This document shows, piece after piece, positions 35,004-43,369 of a stretch of 47,412 bases of DNA. The notes under the pieces are model-generated. The model was not told the origin of the DNA. It searched no databases and was given only the letters and a program-made list of their open reading frames with translations. Positions within the stretch are counted from its first letter, which is position 1. Each line of letters begins with the position of its first letter. This DNA is from Candidatus Competibacteraceae bacterium. Lineage in GTDB: Bacteria; Pseudomonadota; Gammaproteobacteria; Competibacterales; JAHEDQ01. Both the position numbers and the translations under genes were made by a program. Location: positions 1 through 47,412 of the forward strand of contig JAHEDQ010000008.1 of assembly GCA_024641125.1 (NCBI GenBank), in the 5' to 3' direction.

Positions 35004-36326
35004 TCAGCCGTGTATGTAATGCAATGTGTCAAAGCCCTTGCGCCAGGTCGCAACTTCGGGGGCGAGGCTGCTGGGATCCTTGGCGCGCAGAGCAGCCGCA
35101 ATCAGGCGCGCCAGTTCAGGTGCATCCGCAACGCTCATGCCCCAACGCACCAGTTCGGGTGTGCCGATGCGCAAGCCGTTGAGATCAGCCTCGACCGCCG
35201 CGATGGGCAAGCCGATCCCGCATGCCAGAAAGCCCGCCTGACGAAGGGTCTTTGAAGCGGTTTGGCCCCCGCCAAACGCCGCGGCGCGAACCGCGAACTG
35301 ATGCGACAAAGTCGGCCCGTGGCGCGTCTGGAACACAGGGATGCCCTCTTCTTCCAGCGCCTTCGCAAGGGCTTTGGACACATCGATCATAGCCTCGGCG
35401 TAAGCTCGGCCAAAGTCCCGCCAGTCCAGCATTGTCACAGCGAGGGCTGCGGATTTGGCCGCATCGAAATTGGCCGTCATGCCGGGAAAGGCCACTTTGT
35501 CCAGACGCTCGGCAATTGCGCTGTCATCGGTCACAATCAGGCCCGAGGGCGGCCCGCCCAGGCTCTTGTAGGTGCTCATCGTCATCAGATGTGCGCCTTC
35601 GTTTAACGGGTTCTTCCAGGCTTTGCCCGCGATGATCCCGCATTGATGGGCCGCATCAAACAGCACTTTGGCGCCCACCTTATCGGCGATTTCGCGAATC
35701 TCGCGCACAGGGTGTTGGCACAGGTTCAGAGAGCCACCAATGGTTATCATCGCGGGGCGAAGAGACTCGGCCAGGTCTGCCAGCGCGTCCAGGTCCACGC
35801 TGTAGCCATCACTGTCCACAGGCGCCGGGTGGCTTTGCAACCCAAACAGCCCGGCACAGCCATCTGCGTGATGGGTGACATGGCCGCCGATGGAGGCAGG
35901 GGGCGCAATGATGCTGTCTCCGGCTTTTGCCAGCGCCATGAAAGCGTAAAGGTTGCCGATGGCCCCGGACGGCACCCGGATCTCCGCATATTTTGCTGCA
36001 AACACTTCGGCGGAGAGTTCTGCGGCGATCACTTCGATTTCTTCGATCGCTTCCAGTCCCGTTTCATACTTGTCGCCGGGATAACCCAGCGACGGACGGC
36101 TGCCGAGGCCGCTGGCCAGCATTGCCTCAGCGCGTGGGTTCATCACATTGGTAGCGGGGTTCAGGTTGAAGCAATCTGTTTCATGGATCTGTCGGTTTGC
36201 GGTCACGAGGGCGTCAAGACGAGCATTTAGAACAGCGCTGCCGGCGGCTGCTGCCTCACTCGCAATCTGTTGGACACGCGCTTCGCAAGGTTCGGGCACC
36301 CACGGGCGCAGCACAAGGTGTGTCAT
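35004..36326 (-). CDS. SHMT-like PLP-dependent enzyme (hydroxymethyltransferase/aldolase family)
   Basis: I start at MTHLVLRPWVPEP with GGAAAG 5 nt upstream, giving 440 residues. Fold type I PLP features follow serine hydroxymethyltransferase: ETDCFNLNPATNVMNP, then GLGSRPSLGYPGDKYETG, IRVPSGAIGNLYAFMAL, and LFDAAHQCGIIAG with the PLP-binding Asp and His. The Schiff-base lysine is in MSTYKSLGGPPSGLI. Canonical SHMT has TTHKTLRGPRGG there, so this is a divergent relative, more like amino-acid aldolases or alpha-methylserine-type enzymes than GlyA. Its two neighbours are paralogous outer-membrane proteins, hinting at uptake of its substrate. No other one-carbon or glycine genes are near. Confidence 0.78.
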   Translation of the reverse strand: MTHLVLRPWVPEPCEARVQQIASEAAAAGSAVLNARLDALVTANRQIHETDCFNLNPATNVMNPRAEAMLASGLGSRPSLGYPGDKYETGLEAIEEIEVIAAELSAEVFAAKYAEIRVPSGAIGNLYAFMALAKAGDSIIAPPASIGGHVTHHADGCAGLFGLQSHPAPVDSDGYSVDLDALADLAESLRPAMITIGGSLNLCQHPVREIREIADKVGAKVLFDAAHQCGIIAGKAWKNPLNEGAHLMTMSTYKSLGGPPSGLIVTDDSAIAERLDKVAFPGMTANFDAAKSAALAVTMLDWRDFGRAYAEAMIDVSKALAKALEEEGIPVFQTRHGPTLSHQFAVRAAAFGGGQTASKTLRQAGFLACGIGLPIAAVEADLNGLRIGTPELVRWGMSVADAPELARLIAAALRAKDPSSLAPEVATWRKGFDTLHYIHG

Positions 36327-36728
36327 ATCGGCTTTCCATGAAATGTCATGCATTGAGTGAATAAAAATCGAGGCTATGGCGCAAATCCGTTTTCATTCTT
36401 CACCGGCCGTCAGGGCCCAGCGGGCGTTTGAGGCCACCGCCCGGCACGGGGGATTTGCGCGCTGACACTTGAAGACGCGCTCAACGGCACGGGCATAATA
36501 ATGCGACAGAAAGCCTTATTGCGTCGTTATTTGAATGGCAGGGCACTGGCGCGGGAGGTGGGATTCAGGGCGACACCACACGGAACCGCCGATTGCCCAA
36601 TGACTGATGGCTTGGGGGATACTCGATCCGCATTCGGAACAGGGCGTTGGTCTTGTCCTCTGGCCGGGCGTGCGGTAAAGCAAAGGCGGTCCATGCGAGT
36701 CATACGCTCGGACGGCGAACCGGCGGAA
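36327..36728. other. Intergenic region right of the SHMT-like gene
   Basis: This stretch must hold the promoter of the leftward SHMT-like gene, and the AT-richer segment at 36355-36400 is the likely place. The large plus ORF 36501-37748 is the antisense shadow of outer-membrane paralogue 2. I see no RNA gene or clear repeat. Confidence 0.4.
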
Positions 36729-37583
36729 TCACCTGGGAAACAGGAACTGTATTGTGCCGCCGATACTCCAGTCCGGGGCCCCGTCCGGCTTGACCACGTT
36801 GGAGTAGGCCTCCACCCGGGCATTCATCGCCTGATTGCCGATCTTGAATATTTTGCCAACACCACCGCCCAGGGGCAGGGTCATTTTGTTGCCCGAGTTA
36901 ATTTTCCAGTCCACGGTGATGACCGAATCGCTGATCAGATACCAACCGTTGTTCAGATTGTAGTTTACGAATGGCTCGATCAAGGACTGGTTCACACCGC
37001 GCCGGTCGTCGTCTCCGGCAAACGACCAGAGTTGACGCAGAAGCATCCCGTAGGTCCCCCAACTGGGCTGCACCAGACCGACCGCCGTCGGACCCGCGCT
37101 CCACTTGCCGGAGCCCAGGCGATCATTGGTGGCGGTGGGCAGTGTGATCGACCCGCCGACGCCCCAGATCAGCTTACCCTTGGTCTCCAGGGGATTGAAG
37201 AACAGCGAGTAGTTGATGTCGCCCAGGCCGAAGGTTCGGCTTCCATTTTCTGTTTCACCGATGCCTGGGTTGCCGGGCAGGCCAGGTACGCCGCCGGGGG
37301 CGTCCAACAGAGGAACGATGATGCGGTTGACCAGATTCCAGTCACCGACGGTAACGGGGAGCACGGGTTGTATGTTCAGTACATTGGCATCGCCGTTGTC
37401 TGCTCCGTTATCGAATGTGAATTTGAACGGCAGGCTGTACATGGCGCTGATCGGATTCTGCGTGGCCGCGCGCAAATCGCCGCCGGACTCAGCCTGCGCG
37501 TTGGCCAATCCGCCAATGGCTGTGAGGCTCAGACCCAAAATCACAACGGTAAACCCGTGTCGCCAACCAGCGTATATGCTCAT
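36729..37583 (-). CDS. Outer-membrane protein, 'transporter/neuromedin U' family, paralogue 2
   Basis: The start at MSIYAGWRHGFTVVIL has AGAGGA 5 nt upstream and opens a signal peptide (ANAQA); the ORF-track start adds ten residues. The 284-residue protein is clearly paralogous to 33736-34560. Shared features are TQNPISAMYSLPFKF, LNIQPVLPVTVG, LPTATNDRLGSGKWS and a C-terminal IQFLFPR that ends the barrel. Its promoter region holds a perfect 21-bp palindrome. Whether the two copies handle related substrates is unknown; both are transcribed leftward around the SHMT-like gene. Confidence 0.8.
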   Translation of the reverse strand: MSIYAGWRHGFTVVILGLSLTAIGGLANAQAESGGDLRAATQNPISAMYSLPFKFTFDNGADNGDANVLNIQPVLPVTVGDWNLVNRIIVPLLDAPGGVPGLPGNPGIGETENGSRTFGLGDINYSLFFNPLETKGKLIWGVGGSITLPTATNDRLGSGKWSAGPTAVGLVQPSWGTYGMLLRQLWSFAGDDDRRGVNQSLIEPFVNYNLNNGWYLISDSVITVDWKINSGNKMTLPLGGGVGKIFKIGNQAMNARVEAYSNVVKPDGAPDWSIGGTIQFLFPR

Positions 37584-37625
37584 GATGTCCTCTTTTGCTA
37601 CGCATCGACTCACTCGACGCTATCG

Positions 37626-37646
37626 GTTGTCAAAGACTTTGACAAC
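37626..37646. promoter_or_regulatory. Perfect 21-bp palindrome, probable operator between divergent genes
   Basis: GTTGTCAAAG-A-CTTTGACAAC has 10-bp arms around a single base. It lies 43 bp upstream of outer-membrane paralogue 2 (minus) and 95 bp upstream of the lipoprotein gene (plus). A TTGACA -35-like hexamer is embedded on each strand, so a bound dimer would block or direct transcription. Confidence 0.6.
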
Positions 37647-37740
37647 TCCCCGATGAATCATGCGTTGCGGTACCCTCGTCGAGCCGATCAACAGTATGAT
37701 CTAAATTTTCCAACCTGTAGTCGACAAGCGGAGGGACCGC

Positions 37741-38052
37741 ATGAATGACCAGGCGCCTGCTCATAGACCTATCGGTCCTGCCAACTTGCGGCGGGCATCC
37801 GCGGTGGCGACCGTTGCGCTGCTCGTACCGGGGTGTACCAGTATCTGGAACGCAGGCGACCTCGCGAACTGGGTACGGGACCAGGCGGTCGAACGGGGCT
37901 GCCAGCGCGAAACGATAGAGCTGGAAGACTGGTATGCCGAGACCGCCGAAGGCAACGTCTGGCGCGGAACCTGTCGTGACGCACAAGGCGGTGCCATGCC
38001 GTTCGGAATCAATGTGGACCCTGTCTGGACGCCTTCGCAATCCACCACCTGA
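37741..38052 (+). CDS. Small putative lipoprotein
   Basis: The 103-residue protein has GGAGG 7 nt before its ATG. Its N-terminal region (ASAVATVALLVPGC) ends in a lipobox-like LVPGC, with Cys32 as the acylation site. The cytoplasmic leader before the hydrophobic stretch is long at about 18 residues. The remaining 70 residues are acidic with two further cysteines and many Trp (IWNAGD, DWYAE, VWRGTC). I do not recognise the family. It is divergent from outer-membrane paralogue 2 and shares its intergenic palindrome. Confidence 0.6.
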   Translation: MNDQAPAHRPIGPANLRRASAVATVALLVPGCTSIWNAGDLANWVRDQAVERGCQRETIELEDWYAETAEGNVWRGTCRDAQGGAMPFGINVDPVWTPSQSTT

Positions 38053-38319
38053 ACCCGTGCCTGATGCCGCTGCGCCGGGATAGGACAGATCTGATTATCT
38101 TGTTTGGGACGTCGCCGACATCCGCCATTCGAGATGCGGTGCCGATGATTCAGGCCGGTATCGCTTCGACCCAGGGGGGCCACGCCGCCGAGAGACGGCG
38201 CGATATCCGTCCGAGCGCCATAGCCACACCGACGAAGCGCAGCGGGCCCAACCCCACGCCGACATAGATGTGCAACTCGGTATGGCCTCACGGGGCAGAC
38301 CAACGCCGGGTATCCGCAT
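38053..38319. other. Non-coding stretch after the lipoprotein gene
   Basis: No intact gene is visible. Short frames on both strands have some hydrophobic, protein-like segments, but no start, length or motif supports a call. It is probably decayed sequence contiguous with the neighbouring pseudogene. Confidence 0.3.
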
Positions 38320-38621
38320 GAGGCCATAGTCGCAGACTACCAGCCCGACCTCTGGCGCATGGCGGTCAGCCTGGTGCTCATCGCCCGTGCCAACGGCGAT
38401 CTCGCCCCGGGACCATCAGGCCGAGGCGATCGACGCCTTCAGCGAGACCTCCGTGGACAGCCTGAAGGCACTGTGGACTTGCCTGGAATTGGCGACCGCC
38501 AGTCCTGCGCTCACGTGCCTTGCCAACCTGGCTTGCGGACTGACTCTGGGTTACCGAACTTTTCGCATGGCCCACTGGTGTGCGGATATCGAAATACTGT
38601 GGGTCAATGAGCCCGCGACAC
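38320..38621 (+). pseudogene. Possible glutathione S-transferase C-terminal domain remnant, frameshifted
   Basis: Two plus frames join to a GST-C-like sequence. IVADYQPDLWRMAVSLVL in one frame is followed near 38400 by DHQAEAIDAFSETSVDSL and LANLACGLTLGYRTFRM in the next frame, echoing the usual helix and LGYxxFR segment of GST C-terminal domains. No N-terminal thioredoxin-like domain is found upstream. The reading is broken and runs into the 3' end of the convergent M20 gene. This is a tentative call. Confidence 0.3.
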
Positions 38622-39857
38622 TCACGCCTCGGCCAACTCCGTCAACATATGGAGGAGTACGTTGGCGCCTGCCTCGATGTCGTCGGGAGAGGTGTACTCC
38701 TTTACGTTGTGACTGATGCCCCCGGCGCTGGGCACGAAAATCATGCCCGCGGGGCAGATGCGGGCCAGCATCTGGGCGTCGTGGCCGGCACCGCTGGGCA
38801 TGCGTCTGACGGAGTACCCAAGATCACGTGCCGTGCGCTCCACACCCGCGATGACGGTCTCGTGAAAGGGAACCGGTTCAAACCGGGCGAGCCGGCGTGA
38901 GCTGATCTCGACGCCCTCCTGCGCAGACAATGTGTCCAAGAACGCGCTGAGCTGAGCTTCCGCCGCCCGCAGCAGCGCCTCATCCGTGTTGCGAAAGTCC
39001 ACGGTAAGCACGGCCTCATTGGGAACGACGTTGACCAGGTTCGGTTTGAGATTCAAGGCCCCCACCGTACCCACTTGATCACCACCCATGCGCGCCGCCA
39101 GGCGGCGCACCTCACAGGCGACGGCGGCTGCAGCATAGCCAGCGTCCTTGCGCAGGCGCATGGGCGTGGTTCCGGCGTGATTGGAGAAGCCCCGGATGGT
39201 GTATTCGCTCCAGGAGATGCCCTGCACCCGCTCGACGGCCCCGATGGTGATGGATTCGGCTTCCAGAACCGGACCTTGCTCCACGTGCAGTTCAACGAAA
39301 CACCGCACCGGGTATTGGCCGCAGGCCGCCTCGCCCAGATAACCGATCTCAGTCAGGCACTCCCCTACCCTGCGGCCATCGATGCCAACCACCTCATGGG
39401 CCACATCCAGGTCCATGCCACCCACAAACACCAGGCTGCCCATCATATCGGGGGCAAAGCGCGCACCCTCCTCGTTTGTGAAAAAAGCCACTGCCAGCGG
39501 ATGCTCGGTCTCGATGCCGGCTTCGTCGAGAACCTGGATGACCTCCAGCCCTGCCAGCACGCCCAGGTTGCCGTCATAGCGGCCTCCCGTTCGAACCGTG
39601 TCTATGTGGGAGCCGGTCATGACCGGCGGTCCAGGAGTACGGCCCGGACGAACCCCTACCACATTGCCCATCCCGTCGATGCGAATGGAGAGGCCCAACG
39701 CACGCATCCAATCCAGCACCCGATCGCGGCCTGCTTTGTCCTCCGGGGTCAGGGCCAGTCGGCAAACGCCGTTGCCGCCGATGGCGCCCAGCTCGGCCAA
39801 GTCATCGATGCGATCCATCAAACGCCCGATGTCGACGCGCAAGTGTTCGAGGTTCAT
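38622..39857 (-). CDS. M20-family Zn hydrolase (N-carbamoyl-L-amino-acid hydrolase / allantoate amidohydrolase type)
   Basis: The true start is the ATG giving MNLEHLRVDIGRLM, which overlaps the upstream carbamoylase stop by 4 bp; the 572-residue ORF-track version reads through that gene's shadow. The 411-residue protein has the dimetal ligands of the family: His84 (TGSHIDTV), Asp95 (GGRYDGNLG), Glu129/130 (FTNEEGARF), His191 (ELHVEQGP) and a late GAGHDAQ. The DF-N(A)-TDEALLRAAE stretch belongs to the dimerisation lid domain. Members hydrolyse ureido groups of N-carbamoyl-L-amino acids, allantoate or beta-ureidopropionate. Coupling to a D-carbamoylase and TRAP genes supports ureide catabolism. 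Confidence 0.9.
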   Translation of the reverse strand: MNLEHLRVDIGRLMDRIDDLAELGAIGGNGVCRLALTPEDKAGRDRVLDWMRALGLSIRIDGMGNVVGVRPGRTPGPPVMTGSHIDTVRTGGRYDGNLGVLAGLEVIQVLDEAGIETEHPLAVAFFTNEEGARFAPDMMGSLVFVGGMDLDVAHEVVGIDGRRVGECLTEIGYLGEAACGQYPVRCFVELHVEQGPVLEAESITIGAVERVQGISWSEYTIRGFSNHAGTTPMRLRKDAGYAAAAVACEVRRLAARMGGDQVGTVGALNLKPNLVNVVPNEAVLTVDFRNTDEALLRAAEAQLSAFLDTLSAQEGVEISSRRLARFEPVPFHETVIAGVERTARDLGYSVRRMPSGAGHDAQMLARICPAGMIFVPSAGGISHNVKEYTSPDDIEAGANVLLHMLTELAEA

Positions 39858-40819
39858 GGCGATCCCGACGGTTTGTGCGAGTCCGAGCCCGATACCGGAT
39901 CCGGCATCTCGGCAATCACACCATAATGCTGGGGCTGACGATGCAGGGCAAAGTTGAAAATGTGGTCCCGAATTTCCGAGCACCGGTCCAGATCCGCCGT
40001 CGCGGTAATCAGTTCGTCGCCAAGGGTGCTGGACAAGGCAACGATTTCCCCGGTGGGGGCGATGATGCAGCTGTGGCCGAGCAGCGCACAGCCTTCTTCT
40101 ACCCCCGCCTTGGCCGCGGCGGCGATCCAAAGTCCGTTCTGGTAGGCCGCCGCCTGCATGGGCAGCAGGTGATGGAAACTCTGCAAATGGTCGTGCTGGG
40201 GGACCGGCGGGTAGTGCAACGGCGTATTGTATCCCAGCATCACCAGCTCGGCGCCCTTGAGTCCCATCACCCGCCAGGTCTCGGGCCAACGGCGGTCGTT
40301 GCACAGACACATGCCCATCCGGCCACCCAATGCATCCCACACCGGAAAGCCCAGATCGCCGGGCTCAAAGTAGCGTTTTTCCAGGTGCTGGAAAGGCCGC
40401 GACGGTTCGTGGTCGGCATGGCCGGGAAGATGGACCTTGCGGTACTTTCCGATGATCTGTCCCGTCGGGCCCACCAGGATAGAGGTGTTGAAGCGCCGCG
40501 TCCGGTCCTGCGTGTGCAGCCGTTCGGCGTAGCCCAGATAGAAACTGATTTCCAGGCGCTTAGCCTCGGCGAACAACGGCCGGGTCGCGTCGTTCGGCAT
40601 GTCGTTTTCGTAGAACGCGTCCAGCTCCCCTTCGCCCATGAACCAGCGGGGAAAGAACGTGGTCAGGGCCAGTTCGGGAAACACCACGACAGTACAGCGA
40701 CGATCGGCGGCACGGTGCAGCAGCGCCAGCAGCCGCGCGACCACCGACCTTCGTGACTCGGAGCGGTCGATGGGCCCCAGTTGGGCAACCCCGATTTCAA
40801 GCACTCTCACGGCGGGCAT
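39854..40819 (-). CDS. N-carbamoyl-D-amino-acid hydrolase (nitrilase superfamily)
   Basis: I start at MPAVRVLEIGVAQLGPI, the family N-terminus, giving 321 residues. The carbon-nitrogen hydrolase triad is Glu49 (VVFPELALTTFFPRW), Lys128 (GKYRKVHLPGH) and Cys173 (CLCNDRRWPETWRVMG). Long stretches such as RPFQHLEKRYFEPGDLGFPV and PPVPQHDHLQSFHHLL match the well-studied D-carbamoylases used in hydantoin conversion. It would release D-amino acid, CO2 and ammonia from N-carbamoyl-D-amino acids. The M20 gene follows with an ATGA overlap. A terminator separates it from dctP upstream, so it may have its own promoter in the 150 bp before it. Confidence 0.94.
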   Translation of the reverse strand: MPAVRVLEIGVAQLGPIDRSESRRSVVARLLALLHRAADRRCTVVVFPELALTTFFPRWFMGEGELDAFYENDMPNDATRPLFAEAKRLEISFYLGYAERLHTQDRTRRFNTSILVGPTGQIIGKYRKVHLPGHADHEPSRPFQHLEKRYFEPGDLGFPVWDALGGRMGMCLCNDRRWPETWRVMGLKGAELVMLGYNTPLHYPPVPQHDHLQSFHHLLPMQAAAYQNGLWIAAAAKAGVEEGCALLGHSCIIAPTGEIVALSSTLGDELITATADLDRCSEIRDHIFNFALHRQPQHYGVIAEMPDPVSGSDSHKPSGSP

Positions 40820-40972
40820 CCTCGTGGCGCCGAAGGCTTGAGCGCGCGCCCACGGCCAGTCAAAACATAAGCGGACCGTTGGGGGGGCCACACGGGTTGC
40901 CCCCGAAGCAACGGGTGCCGATGGCGCTGCACCCAACAGACTGGTTCCCCGGCCCGCCCACTGTGTCGAACC

Positions 40973-41012
40973 AAAAGGCGCCCGTACCCCTTTGCCTGGC
41001 GGAACGGGCGCC
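40973..41012 (-). terminator. Rho-independent terminator after dctP
   Basis: On the minus strand GGCGCCCGT and ACGGGCGCC form a perfect 9-bp stem around an 18-nt loop, followed by TTTTGG. It begins 14 bp after the dctP stop codon, ending or attenuating the TRAP operon before the carbamoylase genes. Confidence 0.72.
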
Positions 41013-41025
41013 GTTCAGCCCGGGC

Positions 41026-42054
41026 TTACTGGACCTGTTCGATGTTCTCCCTGAGGGCACCCAGCATCTCGATGCCCTCGTCACCATACTGCTCGGAGAT
41101 CAAAACCTCCACGGCGGGCTGGGCGGCTGCGGCGAATTTTGCCATCTCGGCCGGGGGCACCGCGTTGACCTCCATCTCCTTGGCCAGCTCCGGCAGTGCC
41201 GTGGCTTCAAGTATCCGCGAGGTACCGCGCCCCGCACCCACCGCAACACGGGCTGCCCAGTCCACGATCTTCTGCTCCTCAGGATTCAAGCTGTCGTAAA
41301 AGTCCTGATTGATGAACCACAGGTAGGGCGTAATGATGTGGTTGGTGATCGACAGGTATTTCTGCACCTCGTTGAATTTGGCAAAGGCGATGATCGGGAT
41401 CGGGTTCATCTGACCATCCGCCACACCGGTCTGCAGAGCAGTGTACACCTCGGCCCATGGCAGTGCGGTGGGCTGGCCGCCCAGGGATGCGATGATTGCC
41501 TCGTGGGTGGGCAGGGTCATGGTGCGGATACGCAGGCCGTCCATATCAGCCACGCCCCGAATAGGCTTCTTGGAGTTGGTAAAGGCGAAAAAACCACCGC
41601 TGTCCATCAGGCCCAGGACCTTCAGGCCGGTCTTGTCGTGGATGTCCGCGGCCAGTTTCTCGCCGAATGGGCTATCCAAGTCGATCACTTGCTGGGCAAC
41701 ATCGATGTTGGGGAAGGCGAAGGGCACGTCAAAAACACCGATCAGTGGATAGTGCTGCGCCACCCCGCCGGAGGAGGAAATACACGATTCCACGATGCCG
41801 TCCCGGACCTGCTGGATAACCTCGTTGTCCTTGCCCAGCTGCCCGTTGGGAAAAAGCTCGACCATGATCTCGCCGTTGGTGGCGGTTTCCACCAACGCCT
41901 TGAACACAGCGGTCATGGCGCCGGAGTGGCTTTCCGTCGGACCTTCCGGATTGAGGTGAGCAATCCGAAGGGTCTTCGCAGCCTGGGCGGAATTGGCCAG
42001 CGCGGCCGCCAGGACCAATGCGGCGGTTGCAAGAAGTCGTCGGTTCATACGCAT
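41026..42054 (-). CDS. dctP: TRAP transporter substrate-binding protein DctP
   Basis: The 342-residue protein has a signal peptide (LANSAQA-AK) and the DctP fold: TLRIAHLNPEGPTES at the mature N-terminus, GEIMVELFPNGQLGKDNE, and FAFTNSKKPIRGVADMDGLRIRT. The carboxylate-binding arginine is in GLRIRTM, and LPWAEVYTALQTGVADGQMNP is the usual hinge motif. AGAGG lies 7 nt before the first ATG. It delivers an organic-acid-like ligand to the DctQM permease encoded just upstream. The neighbouring carbamoylases suggest an N-carbamoyl amino acid or ureide ligand, but this is inference. Confidence 0.93.
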   Translation of the reverse strand: MRMNRRLLATAALVLAAALANSAQAAKTLRIAHLNPEGPTESHSGAMTAVFKALVETATNGEIMVELFPNGQLGKDNEVIQQVRDGIVESCISSSGGVAQHYPLIGVFDVPFAFPNIDVAQQVIDLDSPFGEKLAADIHDKTGLKVLGLMDSGGFFAFTNSKKPIRGVADMDGLRIRTMTLPTHEAIIASLGGQPTALPWAEVYTALQTGVADGQMNPIPIIAFAKFNEVQKYLSITNHIITPYLWFINQDFYDSLNPEEQKIVDWAARVAVGAGRGTSRILEATALPELAKEMEVNAVPPAEMAKFAAAAQPAVEVLISEQYGDEGIEMLGALRENIEQVQ

Positions 42055-42076
42055 GTTGTCGCCTCTTTTGGGATGA

Positions 42077-43369
42077 TCAGCCGCCGGCCAGATCCAGCAG
42101 CCTTGGAATGAAGAGTGTCAGATCGGACCAGTAGGCGATCATGATCAGCACCACGATTTCGGCCACCAGGAATGGCCACAGGGACTTCGCGATGGCCTCA
42201 ATGCGTTCACCCGTCACCGAGGCCAGCACGAACAGACAAGCCCCGACTGGGGGCGTCATCAGGGAGATGTTCAGGGCCAGGATGATCATCACGCCGGCAT
42301 GCACCGGATCCATCCCGATCTGCAGGGTCAGCGGCCCCAGAACCGGCGCCAGAATGATCAGGGTGGCGTTGATGTCCATGAACAGGCCAATCACCATCAA
42401 CAGCAGCAGGATCATGCCGATCACCATTGTGGGGTCGGTTGACACCGCCAGAAACCCCGCGGCGATGGCTTGGGGTATCTTATTGAAGGTCATCCACCAT
42501 CCCAGAATGGACGCGGAGGCGATGATCAGAAAGATGATGCCGGTGATCCGTGCCGTACGGATCAGCATATCCAGCAGGTCGCTCCAACTGATCGCCCGAT
42601 ACACAAGGCCGCCGACAACGAGCGCGTAGAACACGGCGATGGACGCCGCTTCGGTGGGGGTGGTGATGCCGCCGAGAATGCCACCCAGAATGATCACCGG
42701 CAGTACGATCGCCGACAGACTGTCGCGAAATGCCCGCAGGATGCCCCTGAGGCTGGGCCGCTGCTGCGACTTGGGCAAATTCAGGCGGCGGGCCAGGGCC
42801 GCAATTACCGCCATGCACAGCAGGCAGATCAGCAGGCCGGGCAGGATGCCGGCGGCAAACAAGCCTCCGATGGACACGCCCATGATCGAGCCGTAGATGA
42901 TCATCAGGGTCGAAGGCGGAATGGTCGGGCCGATGATGGAGCCGGCCGCCGTCACGGCGCAGGCGAAGGGCCGGCTGTAGCCCTGCTTAACCATGGCCGG
43001 CACCAGGGTGTTGCCGAAAGCCGCCGCGTCGGCGGTGGCGGCACCGGTAATGCCGGCGAACAGCACCGAGGCTATCATGTTCGAGTGCGCCATACCGCCG
43101 CGCAGGTAGCCCACCAAAGCGTCTGCAAACTTGACCAGACGATCGGTGATGCCCGAGCGGTTCATGATCTCGCCGGCCAGAATGAAAAACGGCATGGCCA
43201 GAAATGGAAACAGATCGAGGCCGGCGAAGAAGCGCTCCGGCGCCATGGCCACGAAGCGTCCGCCGCCGCCGATGCTCCAGAGCCCGACGACCCCGGCGAT
43301 GCCCAGCACGAATCCCACCGGCATGCCGATCAGCAGCAACCCGAAAAAGGTCAGCAAGACCAGGGTCAC
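42077..43369 (-). CDS. dctM: TRAP transporter large permease DctM
   Basis: At 430 residues with about 12 membrane helices this is a full DctM subunit. Typical segments are GMPVGFVLGIAGV, FILAGEIMNRSGI, IASVLFAGITGAATADAAAFG, IIGPTIPPSTLMIIYGSI and MTPPVGACLFVLASV. It couples substrate uptake to the Na+ gradient. It starts with GTG whose GTGA overlaps the dctQ stop by 4 bp, and dctP follows after 22 bp. Confidence 0.95.
   Translation of the reverse strand: MTLVLLTFFGLLLIGMPVGFVLGIAGVVGLWSIGGGGRFVAMAPERFFAGLDLFPFLAMPFFILAGEIMNRSGITDRLVKFADALVGYLRGGMAHSNMIASVLFAGITGAATADAAAFGNTLVPAMVKQGYSRPFACAVTAAGSIIGPTIPPSTLMIIYGSIMGVSIGGLFAAGILPGLLICLLCMAVIAALARRLNLPKSQQRPSLRGILRAFRDSLSAIVLPVIILGGILGGITTPTEAASIAVFYALVVGGLVYRAISWSDLLDMLIRTARITGIIFLIIASASILGWWMTFNKIPQAIAAGFLAVSTDPTMVIGMILLLLMVIGLFMDINATLIILAPVLGPLTLQIGMDPVHAGVMIILALNISLMTPPVGACLFVLASVTGERIEAIAKSLWPFLVAEIVVLIMIAYWSDLTLFIPRLLDLAGG

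Noticed and set aside
36501-37748. 415-residue plus-strand ORF
   Set aside because: Antisense to outer-membrane paralogue 2, which has a signal peptide, RBS and a paralogue in the same window.
39858-40340. N-terminal 161 residues of the 572-residue ORF at 38622-40340
   Set aside because: This part is an out-of-frame shadow of the carbamoylase gene; the M20 family begins at MNLEHLRVDI with a 4-bp overlap.
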